Part shown: one piece after another, positions 44,135 through 57,349 of the stretch
Layout of the letters: every line of letters begins with the position of its first letter
Position numbering within the stretch: the stretch's first letter is position 1
Assembly: GCA_023897205.1 (NCBI GenBank)
Contig: JAHWDD010000005.1
Coordinates: 620,001 to 684,000 of the forward strand
DNA from: Exophiala sp. HKRS030
Lineage: Eukaryota > Ascomycota > Eurotiomycetes > Chaetothyriales > Herpotrichiellaceae
Direction: 5' to 3'
Length of the DNA: 64,000 nt
Position numbers and translations under genes: made by a program
Notes under the pieces: model-generated
Databases searched by the model: none
Seen by the model: only the letters and a program-made list of their open reading frames with translations
Told to the model about the DNA's origin: nothing

Positions 44135-44931
44135 ACAGGGAATGAACCCCTAGGTAGATCAGTTGTTTCCTTGCAAACTTCACAGCAAGAAACTTTGCAC
44201 AGCACAGCGGTGTCAAATGAGTGTATTACAAGATTGGATCATGAAGTCCTTCGTACGGAGTATTTCTGAAACACACACAAGTCGTATTGTACTTGTGGGA
44301 GGCATTTTAAGGTAGTTTACTCAATACTTGTGACTCCCGGTCTCTTTTCTCTGGATCTATGACACAATCCACATTCATGGCCATTTCCACAAACCCCTCC
44401 TCATCCCTTTGCAAATAAGCAAGAATATATATAACTCATCCAAGATAGAGAAGATAGAGGGGGAATCAAACGCCCGTGCTCTCCGATGGTCAATTGACAT
44501 GACAAAACACCCAAATAAAACACATCAACTTCGTCAAAATGCCATATACCAAGACGCCGGTAGAAGTGTGAAAGCCAACCTTTGTGACAGGCCTCATTCT
44601 GTTGGCTGCCGGATTATCAAAAGTTTCCCAACATGAAACTCCAAGGGACGACACGCAAATCGTGGCCCTGTTCTTTCCCAACATAGGAGATGATGCGGTG
44701 GTGTGGGTTTGGGATTCTGGGATTGGTTTTTTAAAAAGGACAAACAAATGCCGAGTCACCACGCTGATGCGCCTTATATATGCATGTATAGTAGTAGTAG
44801 GAGAGTTAATGGATCCAAGGAAAATATGTCGTTGCCAAGAGGTGAAATTGGTATCGTCCAAGGAAACGTCACGACATGATCGTACAAAACGTGAAAAAGA
44901 TTGTCGTAGGTACAGCGTAGATTCAAGGAGA
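44135..44931. other. Convergent 3' spacer
   Basis: 797 bp between the UTP4 and PNG1 3' ends. TACGGAGTA at 44254-44262. No gene is supported. Confidence 0.5.
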
Positions 44932-46361
44932 TTATCGACGATGACCGGAGTGATCCATTTGTGAATGACTCGACCACTGGACGGCAGCTTCCTGGGGTGC
45001 GCCAGCGGGGGTCTTGACCTCGTCGCTTCGTTGTTGGTTGACTGCTCCAGGAATGGAATGTATCATATCGTTGGCTAGAGAGCTCGCGACGTAGCTTCTG
45101 AGTTCCCGCTCTTCTCTTTCGTCATCTCGCATCAACTGCGTGCGGACGGACTTGTCCAGACTGTCTCTTCGGATTTTGCGGATCTCGTGCATGATCCACA
45201 GCAAAACTTCTTCCGTACACCGGGTTCGAGGAAGATTATATCGAGAGTTGCGGACATAGCGTCGAGTGACATCAGTTGCGCCGTCCTTGGAGAAGGCGAT
45301 GCAGTAGGCAATCTTTCGATTCCAGCCTGGCATTAGGTTAGTACCACTCGTCGAACTTTAGGATTGTTGGAAGAACTCACCCTCGGTATAGACTCTGGGG
45401 GTGTCCCAGAGCTCTTCGCAAGGGTCTACATGAACCCATCGTCGTTGGTGTTCGCTGTATACCTCGGTCCATACGTGGTCTTCACTATTCCAGACCCACC
45501 TGACTCTTGCACCTGCGGCCCGACACAGCATGCTGAAGCAGTTGGCAAACTCTCCAGCACGTCCTCTGCGGGTCTCCAGCAAGGTCCACACGTCTGTATA
45601 TCGAGGAAATCTTTCAAAGGCCATACAGCCCTGGTTTGTACATTGGTATAGCTCGACCCTGGTGGCTCCCCGAGCGACCTCGTCTGGTGTGGGCGGCGTT
45701 TGTCCTTGGGCAAGGCTCGCCCCATGACATCTGGAGCAAGGAGGGTTGTTGACCCAGGTGAAGAAGGATCTCTTGAACCACCTGGTGGAAAGTTAGCACC
45801 CATCGGCAAATGACTCGACGGTAAAACATACCTCAGCAGTGATTTGATGACACAGTCTTGGTATCCCCATTCTGGCTTACTACCATCATTCTTGGATTCT
45901 GCCATGACTCTCATGATGTTGTGTTCCTCTTCGGCTTCGGCGTAGATTCTGTCGATGGGCACGTGAGTCAAAGCATCGTCGAGAAGACCCGGATTCTCGT
46001 ATTTGGTCGGAGTCATAGACAAGGTGATTAAGAGATTTCGGAACTTGAGAGAGGCGGCATCTTGAGGAGGGCATGGAACTATAGGATGGCTGCGAAAAGA
46101 GGTGTATGTGGGAGGATGTTGTTGTTGCTGCGATCTCGAAGACTGGATCGAGTTTGGAGACTGTGGAATTTGCGATGTGTTCAAGGGTTGTTGTGACGTT
46201 CGATGGCCCAGTGAAGGCGATGCAGATCGAGGTGTTCGTGCTTGTTCTTCGAGTTCATTCAATCTTCTTGTTCGTAGTAATTGCTCGAATTGTTTGGTCA
46301 GGTCGGCGGCACTGAAGTCGAACTCGTCATCCAGAATGCGCGGTCGGTTGTCGTCCGCCAT
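44932..46361 (-). CDS. PNG1: Peptide:N-glycanase-like protein (transglutaminase fold)
   Basis: Cytosolic deglycosylating enzyme, or Png1-type protein, acting on misfolded glycoproteins in ER-associated degradation. Three exons: 46361-45832, 45781-45381 and 45326-44932, 441 aa. The transglutaminase triad is visible as Cys258 (EFANCFSML), His279 (SEDHVWTEV) and Asp296 (VHVDPCEE). The zinc site is formed by CSRC and CTNQGC upstream. The triad is complete; some filamentous fungal Png1 proteins are known to have lost activity, so activity here is plausible but untested. A Gln/Ser-rich N-terminus of about 100 residues precedes the core. There is no PUB domain. The C-terminal part after the second intron contains the conserved [22 protein letters not shown] segment in two parts. 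Confidence 0.92.
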
Positions 46362-48250
46362 GACTACCCGACGCTCCTCGGCTTACGATTGAAGGCTCGC
46401 TGAAGTATGAAGGGGTGTATGTCCTGCGAAAGCGATCGAGAGACGAGTAACAAGACGAAGAGTCGTCCTCCGTCGTCGTCGAGGTAGAAGTTGGTCGACT
46501 CTTGGGGTGGGAGAGGGTGATTGGCGCAGCAGTGGAGCACAGCCGACTTTGGAGTTTGCCTCGCCACAATTGGGCCTTGAAACAGATGCAGGGTTTGTGA
46601 CAATGAGGGAGGACTCGACCACGGGATTAAAAAGATATAAAGTAGGCGTCGGTCGGATTGTATAGTCCAAGTCTAGGTAGCAGTAACGAGAGTGGTGAGG
46701 TGGTGTCGGATGGTAGTAGAAGGCGACGACGACAAGGACGAGGATGGAGGACGAGGACGAGTGCGAATGCGAATTGTGAGAGGGTCCAGGGATTGGCGCC
46801 GGTGAGCGAGAGCGTACGTGGACTGGCAGATTGCGTGGGCGCAGAGAATACGAATATGGGGAGAGAAAATGATGAGTAACTATTTAGGTATAACTCGTTA
46901 TTCGCAGGGGGATACTCGGTCCCTTGAGATACCCAGGCACGGGGTACTGTAGGCGCGGTGGGAGCACAACCACAGGAGAGAGTAGGTGAGGTTTGGGCGT
47001 TGTTTGGGTGTAGGAGGCCTACTGTAGGGGAGGCTCGTATACCTACACCGGGCTGGCCAAGTGCCTAGGTACGCCTAGTGACCTCAAAGGACTCGTCACA
47101 GTATTACTGGCCACCACGAATGCTGCTGCTGACGACGACGGGGGGCAGCTGCATGGCCCTTTCTTTAGCTGTCAACGCCGCGCGTCCCTTGGTGATTTGG
47201 GCGACGCAATTCTTTACTTGGCCTTCTTGCCACCCAATCATCAGGCCCAGATCGCCCAGTAGGCGAAGCCCCATTCTTTTTTATTTTCCGCTCGAGTCCC
47301 TAAGCCGCAGTTAGTAGTTCATTGCATTATTATTGTACGGACACGGAGTATGTAATACTTTCAGGTATCTAGGAATACTGCACGACCGGGGGATGACCTT
47401 CGGAAGAGTAGCGATAGCAGCAGCAGGAAAGAGGAAGAAAAAGAATGGGCTTGTCACCAGAAGCTCCGTTCCACCCCGGCTCTTCTCCTCCCTCTTCTTC
47501 CCCCCCAAAGCTTCAACCAGGATACGGGTACCTCGTACGAGTACCAATAACAGCGGGACACTGGCTTGGCAGCTCCGTCGCTTTTGGTGCTTACCTCCAG
47601 TATGGTGGCACTGACGCGAAGCAAAGCCCTGAGCCAAGAAGAGAGCCTCATCACATTTCTGGGAACGCGCGTTTGAACTGAATCGAACCGAATAGCGTCT
47701 CCATCACGGAGTAATCCCTACATACAGTACGAGCCTAAAATCCCTGCAGAGCTTGCGCATCCCTGCGACGCCTTAGCACTCTGTGCCTACAGTAGACTTG
47801 ACCTCTCATCCTACACGTACGCATACATACTCAGTACTGTACAATCCCATTACTCGGAAATCACGTAGAGACTAAAGAATCACGTGCACCACACGCTGTC
47901 TGATCTGGGACACGCGAGCCACGCATGCATCATTTGGACCCAATTGAGGCTGCTGAGCCAGAACTCTGCGCTACACTACTCTACACTACAGTACTCTAGG
48001 ATTTCTTATCCCTTTCTCATCCTCTGCCTGTTTCACCATTCAGACAATCCCTGCCATGTACCATTTACGCCGAGCGACTAAACCTAGGACCTCCACCTCC
48101 ATCTTCTGTCTCCTCCTCCGGCTATCGAGTCTTCCGGACCAGATCCCAATAAAAGCCTCAGATTTGATGGACTCGATCTCCAGAACGAGCTATAGTCTAC
48201 CCCTTATCTATCGAGCATCGATCCAAACCCTCACTAAAACGGTTCCTGCA
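46362..48250. other. 1.9-kb spacer between PNG1 and amino-acid permease
   Basis: Contains the PNG1 promoter and the permease 3' end. CACGGAGTA variants of the spacer motif occur at 47342-47350 and 47705-47713. CCTAGGTA-like short motifs are common around 46880-47080. No open frame shows family features. Confidence 0.4.
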
Positions 48251-50191
48251 CTAGCAGAAGAAATGCCAAGTCTTCTTCCACCATGGCCACGTTGCATGTA
48301 GAGCACGTTCATCGGCCAAGATCTGCTCCAGGTCAATTTCGCGCCGACCACTGACAACGTCAATGCTCGCAGTGCGCTTGATCGATGTCTTCTTCCATAT
48401 CTTGAAGCCAAGGTAGAACACAATCACCACCGGAGCAGCCAAATAACCTTCAAAGAAACTCTTGGTCCGGTCGGAAGCACTCATCTCACGGAATCCTACT
48501 GGCGCAAAGCCCGTCCAGAACTGCGCCACAAGGACCAAACAATTGATGATAAAGCCCAGCCAGGAACCTATGACGCCAGCTTGTGACTTGAACGGTAACT
48601 CGTCCACACTATGACCGTGATATTTCCAAGCCTGTCGGAAACGAATGTGGCAGAGGCAGATGGATCCCCAGGTGAAGATCGACGCCAGTCCAGACACCGC
48701 GAACATCCAATTCCATGCTTCTTGACGCTGCGAAGGTTTCAAATTGACAATGTAGCAAAGCGCCCCCAACGATGATGACACTATGATGGCCACTAGGGGA
48801 CGCCCCTGTCGGTCGATATATCCGAGAATCTTGGGTGCTTGACCGTTATCGGCTAGTGCTGCTAGGGTACGACTGGCTCCGTACACGGACGCATTACCGA
48901 CACTGAGGACGGCGATCAGAATGACGGCGTTGAAAACAGACGGAAGCCCGCCAACACCAGCATTCTTGATGGCGAGTACAAAAGGTGAGGTCCAGGTGTT
49001 GGAAGTGCTGCCACTGTTGAGTAGCCTCGGGTCGTCCCACGGCACCAACAGGCCCACAAAGGTAAGTGATACGATATAAAACTGAGGATGACCTTGTCAG
49101 CGTGTCCTGTACTTCAACCACTGGGGTGACACCTTACCAGAACTACACGCCAAAAGACTTGTTTGATGGCTGTTGGAAGCGCTATCCTTGGGTTCGCCGC
49201 CTCGGCGGCCGCGAGACCAACCAACTCGGTGCCGGCAAACGAGAATGCGGACGTCACAAACACAGAGCCCACGCCTTTGAAACCATTGGCAAAAGCCCCC
49301 GGGTTGTCCCAGGTTTTGGCGCCAAAGTAATGTCCCGTTGGCCCACCACCGACATCGACGACAAGAGCAAAGATTCTGGGATGTGATTAGCTTGGTCAAC
49401 ACCACACATCCGGACATTGGCATACATGAACCCCAAGACGGCAATGACCTTGACAATAGAAAACACGAATTCCGCTTCACCATATCCTCGCACCCCGAAG
49501 AAATTGATGGCAATAATGACCACGAAGAATATCGAAACCCATGCCGACGGGTTGACATCACGAGCTCCACTCCAGTAATTCAGAGTCATTGAAGCGGCCA
49601 TGATCTCAATTGGCAAGGTCACGAGCCATTGCATCGCATAATTCCAGCCCATGGCGAATCCCCATGCAGGGTCCAGGAATCGGCTAGAATAGGCAGAGAA
49701 CGAGCCAGCAACGGGGAATATGACTGCCATTTCTCCCAACGCGTGTACGGTACAAAACAGCATGATACCAAGCGTACAATATGAGATGACCAGGGCTGCA
49801 GGTCCACCCGTTGACAATGCAGAGCCGGAGCCGATGAAGAGACCGGTGCCTATTGGTTTATCAAAGGATTAGCCATGTTTTGTGCACTTCACAGTCCTCA
49901 CGGCACCCAACCCGGCTTGAGCTTACCAATGGAGCCTCCAATAGCGATCATCTGCAGATGTCGCTGCTTCAACTTCATGGCCAGCGCTGGTTGAGCTGCA
50001 GGCTGGTCTGGAAGCGGCTTGCCATCCGCGTCGACGAGTTGCTCCGAAACTCGGGCATTCGGATTTTGACGAAACCCGTCGATGAATCTGACCCAGACTG
50101 ACCCCTGTTTTCTTGTGACGATTTGTCCATATTCCTGGCTCGATCTAGCGCCTGGTGACGGACCTTGCTCTTTCTCCAAGTCAACGTCCAT
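48251..50191 (-). CDS. Amino-acid permease (yeast AAT / Gap1-like family)
   Basis: Plasma-membrane amino acid:proton symporter. Four exons: 50191-49927, 49849-49426, 49375-49138 and 49081-48251, 1758 nt or 585 aa, typical for the family. The cytoplasmic N-terminus has about 80 residues, then MKLKQRHLQMIAIGGSIG joins TGLFIGSG, the hallmark of helix 1. Further marks are GPAALVISYCTLGIM, ALGEMAVIFPVAGSF, RFLDPAWGFAMGWNYAMQW, and FAGTELVGLAAAEAANP. The 3' part contains SVYGASRTLAALADNGQAP. All three introns are short (50-77 nt) with good phase agreement. Specificity (general, basic or acidic amino acids) cannot be told. The start at 50191 (MDVDLEKEQG) is the first ATG in frame. Confidence 0.9.
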
Positions 50192-51656
50192 TGTGTTGGT
50201 CTGGTCTGGTGGGAAGACTATAGGCAGACGGCGAAGGATGCCGATATTTGATCCAAGGGGCTGCTTCGCAGTTCCGAGTGCAGAGACTCTCAAAGGCCAA
50301 CTAGCAAAAGAGCAACGACAGGAAATACGACCACTTTAAGAAGCAGGTCCAGCTCCGAAAGATTACCGTCCATCATGATACAATCCGCCTCGCGTGCCAC
50401 CCATCAACGCTCGAAAAAGCAAGCGCTCGCACATACTACAATGAAGCCTTGTCAGCAAGGAAACAGACGAATAATGTGCCGGTGATAGCCAGCGGACGGT
50501 GGCGGGCCCACCACGGATGTGCCGGAACTCGAGATCGACCACACCGGAAATCTAGCCTCGTCGGCGACTTTCACACCCTCAAGAATTTGAGATGACGTGA
50601 AACATCAAATACAGGTGATGGTCACATGGAATATGTCAGGTTCTGAAGCAAAGCATGATGATCCCATTCTCCTCAACCTTACAAGCTGGATTCATGACAA
50701 GAACGACTTCGCGAACTGTTCCTTGATCAGGCGTTTTTGTAAGGGGAGATGGGTAACGCAACTAAGGCGACCAACACCTCGCCACATGGAACCTACGTCG
50801 ATGATACCTGGAAGATTCCAAAAACGCCCCCACACAAAAGTCATGGTTCTTTTCGACGACTGTCAGCAAATCCCCCCCACGCGGCATCTTTGTTCGGCGG
50901 TAGGAGGTTGCTACTGCAGATGTGCTTATCAGAGAGCCTTTACTCGCTCTCACGCCTCGAGCCCAACCTCGATACTTTTGCAACATGTGTTGCGAGGGTT
51001 GTTGGTGGGAACATTGATCGTCCAGGATTCAATGATCTGGTGGCGTCATATTGCGCCGCTGAAGTACTGTAAGCTCGAGATTGCAAGGTGACAACTTTGA
51101 ATTGAGGTTTTGTCCCAGCCGTTGCGACATACTCGGTCGGCTCTCCTTGACTTTCGTGTCCCCATGTAGCCGACGGGGTGCCTCACTGACTGGAAATCAT
51201 ACGACACGAGCACTGAGTAACCTCAGCGCATGCCGAAATGCTGACTTGACACAAGGTACTAGGTAGGTGATGATGTTATCCATCACAGAACTGGTAGGGA
51301 AACATCAGAAGATTACACAACACACATGGCTCCTCTAACAACATTCCCTTTGATCTATCCGCGGAGCCGCTTTGGACTTGGTCAAATGGTCTGCAGTCTG
51401 ATGATTGTGATGAATTGATAATCTATCTCTCATAGCCCTCGTAATATAATCAAACTTCTTGAGCCTAGTACTTGCAAGTATTTCGTGCAGGTCTTGAAAT
51501 CATCCCATGCCATTTCAATACCAAGCCCTCCAGTCCCAACACCGTTACACTTTTTCGAAAACCCAAGGCTCCCTCGCCTCGCCACCCTTTCGACGCCTTG
51601 ATCCCACTACACTTATCCAGGTAGGAAATACGCAACCTGCGGATTCGGTCTGGACA
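50192..51656. other. 1.5-kb spacer, permease promoter
   Basis: Upstream of the minus-strand permease and downstream of the minus-strand phosphofructokinase. Two overlapping plus-strand frames (50597-51091 and 50749-51072) have no recognisable content. No gene is called. Confidence 0.4.
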
Positions 51657-54038
51657 TCAGTCCTTGGAAGGGACGGTTCTGAGGACATGTCCCGACAGCG
51701 GCTTCCCACATTCGTCGCAGCAATCGCCCAACCTGGGCCGGCCACTCAGAATGTCCACCGTGTCCTTCATCGGCATCCAAAACTCGTTCTTGGGTCTACG
51801 ATCGACCCAGTCGGTACCGTTGGCCTCGAGTCCCATCTCTCCGCCCAGGGGCGTGAAGACGACCTCCGAGCCTTGAATGCCAATCACCGTCACGGACAAC
51901 GGATCGTCTGCGATCGTCGCCTTGGATCGGCCGGTGAACCTGTCTTCAACGTGCTGCATACACTTGATCGCCATCCGGAGCGCCCTTATCCGATCCATGG
52001 GCGAAGGTTTGCCACCCTGTTGGTAGTGTCCAGGCACCGCCGCTCGGGATTCGAACCGCCCCTTTGCCTCTTCCTTGATCATGTCCGCGATAATTTGGGT
52101 CGTGTACGTCTGGCTGGCCTTTTCGTTGCGGAGGATGATCTTGCCCGCTCGGGAGGCGCCTTGGTCGTTGGCAAAGTTTTCCCGAAGAAACTCGATATCC
52201 CGCGCAATCATGTGGATGTTGATGCCCTCTTCTGGAATGTAGACAGCCAATGCACCCACCGAGAGACCAGCCATGGTCGCTAGATAGCCCGATCGGCCGC
52301 CCTGGGTCTCGATGACAAACACTCTTCGCCGCGATGATGACGCCGACTGTCGGATGGCGTCGCAGAAGTTGATGAGTGTGTTCAAGCAGGTATCGCTGCC
52401 CAAGGAGTACTCTGTTCCCGGGACATTGTTCGACACTGTGGCAGGCAGAACAACCAACGGGATCTTAAACGATGGGTATTCATTCCGAGCCTTTCTCAGC
52501 TCACTTGCCGCGGTGAAAGCCTCGAATCCGCCAATCAGAAGCATGGCGTCGAACTTGTATTTTTCGAAGCACTCGGCTGTAGTTTTAATGTCAGCACTGG
52601 GGAGACCTCGGTTCGTGCCGATTTCTGAACCACCCTCGTTCACCCAGGGATCGACGTCAATCCACTTGCACTCTCGCACAGATCCCAATGGCTTGTCAGC
52701 ATGGTGACGTTGCAACCCAGTGAAGCCGTTGTGAATGGCGATTGGTGTATGGCCTCTGGTCAGGCAGTAAGCCACAGCTGCTCGGGTGGCTGGGTTCATA
52801 CCGCCGGCAGGAGCACCGACGTGAACGATGGCAACTCGCAGCCTCTTCTCCTCGGGCAGACGCAATTTGGGATGATCTGTAGAAGTGGTGATCATGTAAC
52901 TCTGATAGTATTCTTTGAATTCGACATCCCGCAATTGCATGGCCTTGTCGAAGTCTCTTGCCTCAATGGCAGCGGTGACTGATTTCGTCAAGGCCACGGC
53001 TTCCATAAGATTTGATCTTTCAATCTTGTTCTCTCGTATAGTGATGACAGGGGTGGGGGTTTCTGGGGTTGCTTCCAAAACCGCGTTCACAGCCTCCACA
53101 CCCTGCAGGGTGGACAGCCATCGGTCGTAGAAGCAGGCCTGCCCGCCTCGCTGTGTATGCCCCAGGACAGTAACACGGGTGTCCAGGTTCAGCTTGTTCG
53201 ACAAGAGATCTTTGACATGATTGGCTGTAATCTTCTTCAGATTTTCGTCATGTGCGCCCTCGGCGATTATGACAATTGACCGCCTCTTGCCTCTCGACCT
53301 ATGCTTCTTGATGATGTCGCACATCTGATCTTCCCAACCCACTCGTGGCGGCTTCTCAGGGATGAAGACAAAATCAGCACCAGTAGCTATCGAAGCCATC
53401 AGGGCCAACCAGCCACAATGTCGACCCATGACCTCAATCACGAAGCCTCGTTGGTGAGAAGCTGCGGTGTCGAAGACGTCGTCGACGGCGGAACAGATTC
53501 GTTCGAGGGAGGAGTAGCATCCAATGGTGGCATCGGTGCCAGACATGTCATTGTCAATAGATCCAACCAATCCGACAATGTTCAGATGCTTGAATGGCTC
53601 AATTTGTTCTTGAGTGAGTTCTTTGGTGTCGACCAGCTCTTTGATCAGACCCGGCCATTCGGATCTGAAGAGATCTGCACCGGTCAAGCTACCGTCTCCG
53701 CCGCAGATGATCAGAGCATCTATCCCTCGTAGGATCATGTTTTTGGCAGCTTTCAGTCTTCCCCATCTTTCCTTGAAGGGCATACATCTTGCTGTGCCAA
53801 TGAGTGTACCACCTCGAGACAGCCATCCTCTGACATCTTCCCATTTCATTTCTTTGATCAGATCTCCACCTTGTACTAGCCCTTCATAGCCCTCGTAGAT
53901 TGCGTATGCCTCACAGCCCATGTGGATCGACATTCGAACAACTGCGCGGACAGCACCATTCATGCCGGGAGAGTCACCTCCACTGGTCATGACGCCAATG
54001 CGGCGCCTCCTCACAGGAGCCATACCTGCTTCGGCCAT
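51657..54038 (-). CDS. pfkA: ATP-dependent 6-phosphofructokinase
   Basis: Phosphorylates fructose 6-phosphate to fructose 1,6-bisphosphate, the committed step of glycolysis, in the cytosol. Single exon, 793 aa, a duplicated eukaryotic enzyme. The N-terminal catalytic half has [15 protein letters not shown] (ATP loop), [28 protein letters not shown] with the catalytic Asp, and [13 protein letters not shown]. The C-terminal half is the diverged regulatory copy: [32 protein letters not shown] and [13 protein letters not shown], where catalytic Asp is replaced, fitting an allosteric fructose 2,6-bisphosphate site. A tail with [12 protein letters not shown] has closely spaced Cys. Fungal enzymes of this length lack the long yeast N-terminal extension. 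Confidence 0.95.
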   Translation of the reverse strand: MAEAGMAPVRRRRIGVMTSGGDSPGMNGAVRAVVRMSIHMGCEAYAIYEGYEGLVQGGDLIKEMKWEDVRGWLSRGGTLIGTARCMPFKERWGRLKAAKNMILRGIDALIICGGDGSLTGADLFRSEWPGLIKELVDTKELTQEQIEPFKHLNIVGLVGSIDNDMSGTDATIGCYSSLERICSAVDDVFDTAASHQRGFVIEVMGRHCGWLALMASIATGADFVFIPEKPPRVGWEDQMCDIIKKHRSRGKRRSIVIIAEGAHDENLKKITANHVKDLLSNKLNLDTRVTVLGHTQRGGQACFYDRWLSTLQGVEAVNAVLEATPETPTPVITIRENKIERSNLMEAVALTKSVTAAIEARDFDKAMQLRDVEFKEYYQSYMITTSTDHPKLRLPEEKRLRVAIVHVGAPAGGMNPATRAAVAYCLTRGHTPIAIHNGFTGLQRHHADKPLGSVRECKWIDVDPWVNEGGSEIGTNRGLPSADIKTTAECFEKYKFDAMLLIGGFEAFTAASELRKARNEYPSFKIPLVVLPATVSNNVPGTEYSLGSDTCLNTLINFCDAIRQSASSSRRRVFVIETQGGRSGYLATMAGLSVGALAVYIPEEGINIHMIARDIEFLRENFANDQGASRAGKIILRNEKASQTYTTQIIADMIKEEAKGRFESRAAVPGHYQQGGKPSPMDRIRALRMAIKCMQHVEDRFTGRSKATIADDPLSVTVIGIQGSEVVFTPLGGEMGLEANGTDWVDRRPKNEFWMPMKDTVDILSGRPRLGDCCDECGKPLSGHVLRTVPSKD

Positions 54039-54919
54039 TTTGCAGAGGAGAGGTCACTGGTAGTAGGTAGAGGCAGAGAAAAAGGAGGGGTGGTGGTGCT
54101 GGCGTAGGTGCGGTGAGGATAAGGTCTCGATAGGTGTCGGAAGGGATTTAATAAGGTGGGTGGTACAGGAAAAGAAAGGTGAAGAGAAGAGATTCCCGGG
54201 CCAAAGAAACGCTTCTCCCGTGGCCTGAGAAGAAGAAGGAAAACAGCAGTTAGTTAAAGATAAACTGAGGAAGCGGTGCGATAGGTTGATCTGGGACTGA
54301 TCTTGATTTTGGCGAAAAATGTGGTGTTGGTGGTGGTGGTGGTTGATGCTATCCTGCCCTGTACAACTGAGCCGAGCAAAAAGACGCCCACGTCATGGAG
54401 CCACAGGGAGCGATGGACAGCTGTGAGAGGCCAGAGAGCTTCGGCGTCCGGGCCCTTAGGCTGTTTTGATCAGCCCCAACAATCCCTGTAAAGGGCTAAG
54501 TGAGGGGTGGGTGCCCGGGCATATCCAGTTAAAAGTCTAGCCCGTTACTACGGAGTGCAGCTTATCGAAAAGCTCGGCGGGTTTTTGGTGACTTCACGTT
54601 AGGTGCGCAGTATGGTCTCGGCAATCTTGCTGTTTATGGGTTCTCTAGGTTGGTCAGTACTTATGGCGAGAAATAGGCAAGCGAGCCGGGTAACCCAACG
54701 ACATATCTGCTTGTTGCTTTTGCTCTTCCAACAACACATTGCATCTCAAATCACCAATTAGGACAGCCTTTCCAAAAGCTGCCACTGAAAAGCAGATACT
54801 CGACTCATAAAAGGTGTCGACTCTGCAAGACGCTACTGGCTAGAACGGTTTGATTTCTTGAACTTTTTCACATCATGCGTACAACTAGAGAATAACAAAA
54901 ATCCATTGGTGTACCCGGC
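54039..54919. promoter_or_regulatory. Divergent promoter region, pfkA / MED17
   Basis: 881 bp between divergent start codons. A (GGT)n tract lies at 54321-54343 and TACGGAGTG at 54549-54557. The pfkA-proximal 200 bp are purine-rich on the plus strand. No gene is supported. Confidence 0.45.
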
Positions 54920-56895
54920 ATGGCTCGATTGGATACCATCAACTTACTCATCCCTTCACAACAACATGAAAGTTCAGAAGATCTCCAATCTCAAATCCAA
55001 CGCGTTGTTGTTCAAAAAGGACACTTTCGTCATGTGACTGAACGATCTCTCCTGGCTGAAGGCCTGGGCAAGGCTCCTCTCGATAGCGACAAAAAGGCCA
55101 GCCATGAAGACGATACGCAAATCGATGATGACGAACCTCAACAGAAGAGACAAGAACGACTGTGGAAGCGACGGGAAGAAATGATCGAACGCCTAAGGTG
55201 AGTTTGGAAGTTGACATCGATCTCAAAGCCCACCTAATCTTCAGCAGCTATGCTCAAAATGAAATTTTGTGCGCTTTGGATTTTGTCTCTCTCCTCATCT
55301 CAAAACAATGGATTCCAGCACAAGGCTCAATGTCACCGGCCCTCAAGGACTCAGTCCCCGTGGGCACATTAGCTGGCAGAGTTCTACCAAGAAAGCCATT
55401 ATCCAGCACGGCACAACGACAGCTCACCTCGGCATCTCAAGGCTGGAGAGCCGAAAGCTTTCGTTCTGCTTCGGAAAAACTGTCTTCCGCATCAACTCGC
55501 CTTCAGAAAGGAGCGGAACGTGAAGCCGAGTATTGGGCGCAAGTCACTAAACTCACCAACCAAGGATGGATGGTATCACGACTACCGCACGACCGCAAAG
55601 CCATCGGTGTCCATTTTGGGGTTTCCCACTCTGCACCACAGTTTCGTGATCGTGGTTTCGCTTTTCTCCGCCAACTAAACGATGGAAGTGTGACACTAGA
55701 TCAACGGTCCGCTCAGCGCAGTCAGAAGGCATTGGGCGTGTATATCGTTCGAGACACCGTCAAAACCGGCTTTTACCTGTTCAAACCCCAGAAGACGAGC
55801 AACCGATCAGCCGAAGACGAAGACGACATCACACAACAAATCATGCAGATGCGCGACTCGTTATTCGAAGAGGAGCTATTCTACGAAATATGTCGCGAAG
55901 CACGCACCGTAGCAAATCAAGGCGTTCACATCCGCGCCCAAGCGGTCGATGTCGCCGTCGGGACCAAATACCAACTTTCCTTGGTCTTCGGAGAAGATTT
56001 GGACGCCGTTATATCCACAAACACCGAAGACAACCTCATCGCCGAATTCGTGGCTGTATCTCTCAGGTTGCTCTTGAATGCTGCGCACGAACAAAATCTT
56101 GCGAAGAGATCGCGCAAAGCTGCCCCCTTGACACTCAAACCCCGACATTCACCAGAATATGCACTCATCCGACCGATTCTAGCACACCTGCGTCACCGCG
56201 CCGAAGCCATTGCTTTCTGGACCGATTGTAAAGAGATTGTTCGTCCTTTTGCGAAGGCTGGACTACAAGTGACGCTCGACATTGAAAAATCCACCACCAA
56301 GGCGTTCGAGGCATTGAATATCGAAGCACCCTCCACATTCCTTTCGGAGATTATGATTCCAGCCAAGAGTCGTTTCAAGATTGGACTGACACAGAACAAG
56401 GCTTTCGAAATAGGTCTCGCTACGTTCCTGGGTCCGCCTCTCTTTGGATCTCGGTATGAGATTTCCGGTCTAGACTTTGGATTTGTCACGGTGCCACTTG
56501 CGCATCCTGAGACGAGAGAGGCTGCGGTCCAGGCTGTGTACCAGATGTTTACACTGGGTCTTGTTTCACACATTGAGAGCTTAACCAAGCGAATCTCCGA
56601 CGGTTTGTCGAATGATGCAAGAAAAGACAACGCAAAGAAGTGGGAGGTGTCTCTGCCTCATAACGGAGAACTGACTCTCTGCGTTGCAGGAGATCCGGTC
56701 AGAAAGATCGTCGCGTCAGTACGACCTGGACTGATTGTTGTCCAGACAAGGAGTTTGGAGAGGGGAACCTCCAAACATGAGATTTGGTCATGGACTTCTG
56801 ACGGCTGCTTCAGCGCTGGAGGTGTCAATGGCGCAGTTAACCCAGTGACCACATTCAACGAAGTTGTCACCAAGATTTTGGATACCAGCTCTTAA
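54920..56895 (+). CDS. MED17: Mediator complex subunit 17 (Srb4)
   Basis: Essential head-module subunit of Mediator, bridging activators to RNA polymerase II in the nucleus. Two exons: 54920-55197 and 55245-56895, 1929 nt or 642 aa. The N-terminal exon has KGHFRHVTERSL and an acidic-basic linker; after the 47-nt intron the diagnostic segment NEILCALDFVSLLIS appears. Further conserved parts are EREAEYWAQVTKL, GWMVSRLPHDRKAIGVHFG, and DSLFEEELFYEICREAR. The length matches fungal MED17. The start at 54920 gives a family-like N-terminus, but a short upstream exon cannot be excluded. It is divergent from pfkA. Confidence 0.88.
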
Positions 56896-57349
56896 AAGGA
56901 AACCCTACCATTTGAATCTATGCGGCAGAATTCCCACTTGATTGGAGTAGGTGGCGGTCCCAGCTTCGGTACTGGCGTCGATGGTGCACCTGCGGCTGGT
57001 AGTCTATCGAGCTAGATTCACTATCTACCACGTAGTAATACATCTTCCTTGTTCTCTAATGAGTCTTCCTATAAGAATTGTCTCTTTGGGCACCCGTTCA
57101 TCTCATTCCGGTTGCCCAAAGCAGGAAGACTGAATGTCATGGATTCTTGGCGTCGATAGACTTCAAAAGCGGCGACAGGCACCTCCGCATATGTAACGAC
57201 CGACATTGAGATGCTCCTCCCTTTGTGATACAAAATAACTCTGGTGCTACGTGGCATCTGTCTTGATTGTCGACTTCGTGGGCATCCCTCGCCTCCTATA
57301 CTATCTCTGACATAATTGATCCCTTTCTCACCGTAGTGCAGCTTTCGAG
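56896..57349. other. Spacer between MED17 and ISN1
   Basis: 454 bp with the MED17 3' end and the ISN1 promoter. No gene or repeat is seen. Confidence 0.5.

Noticed and set aside
50597..51091. Overlapping plus-strand frames of 164 and 107 codons
   Set aside because: Two frames compete over the same DNA, neither with recognisable content.
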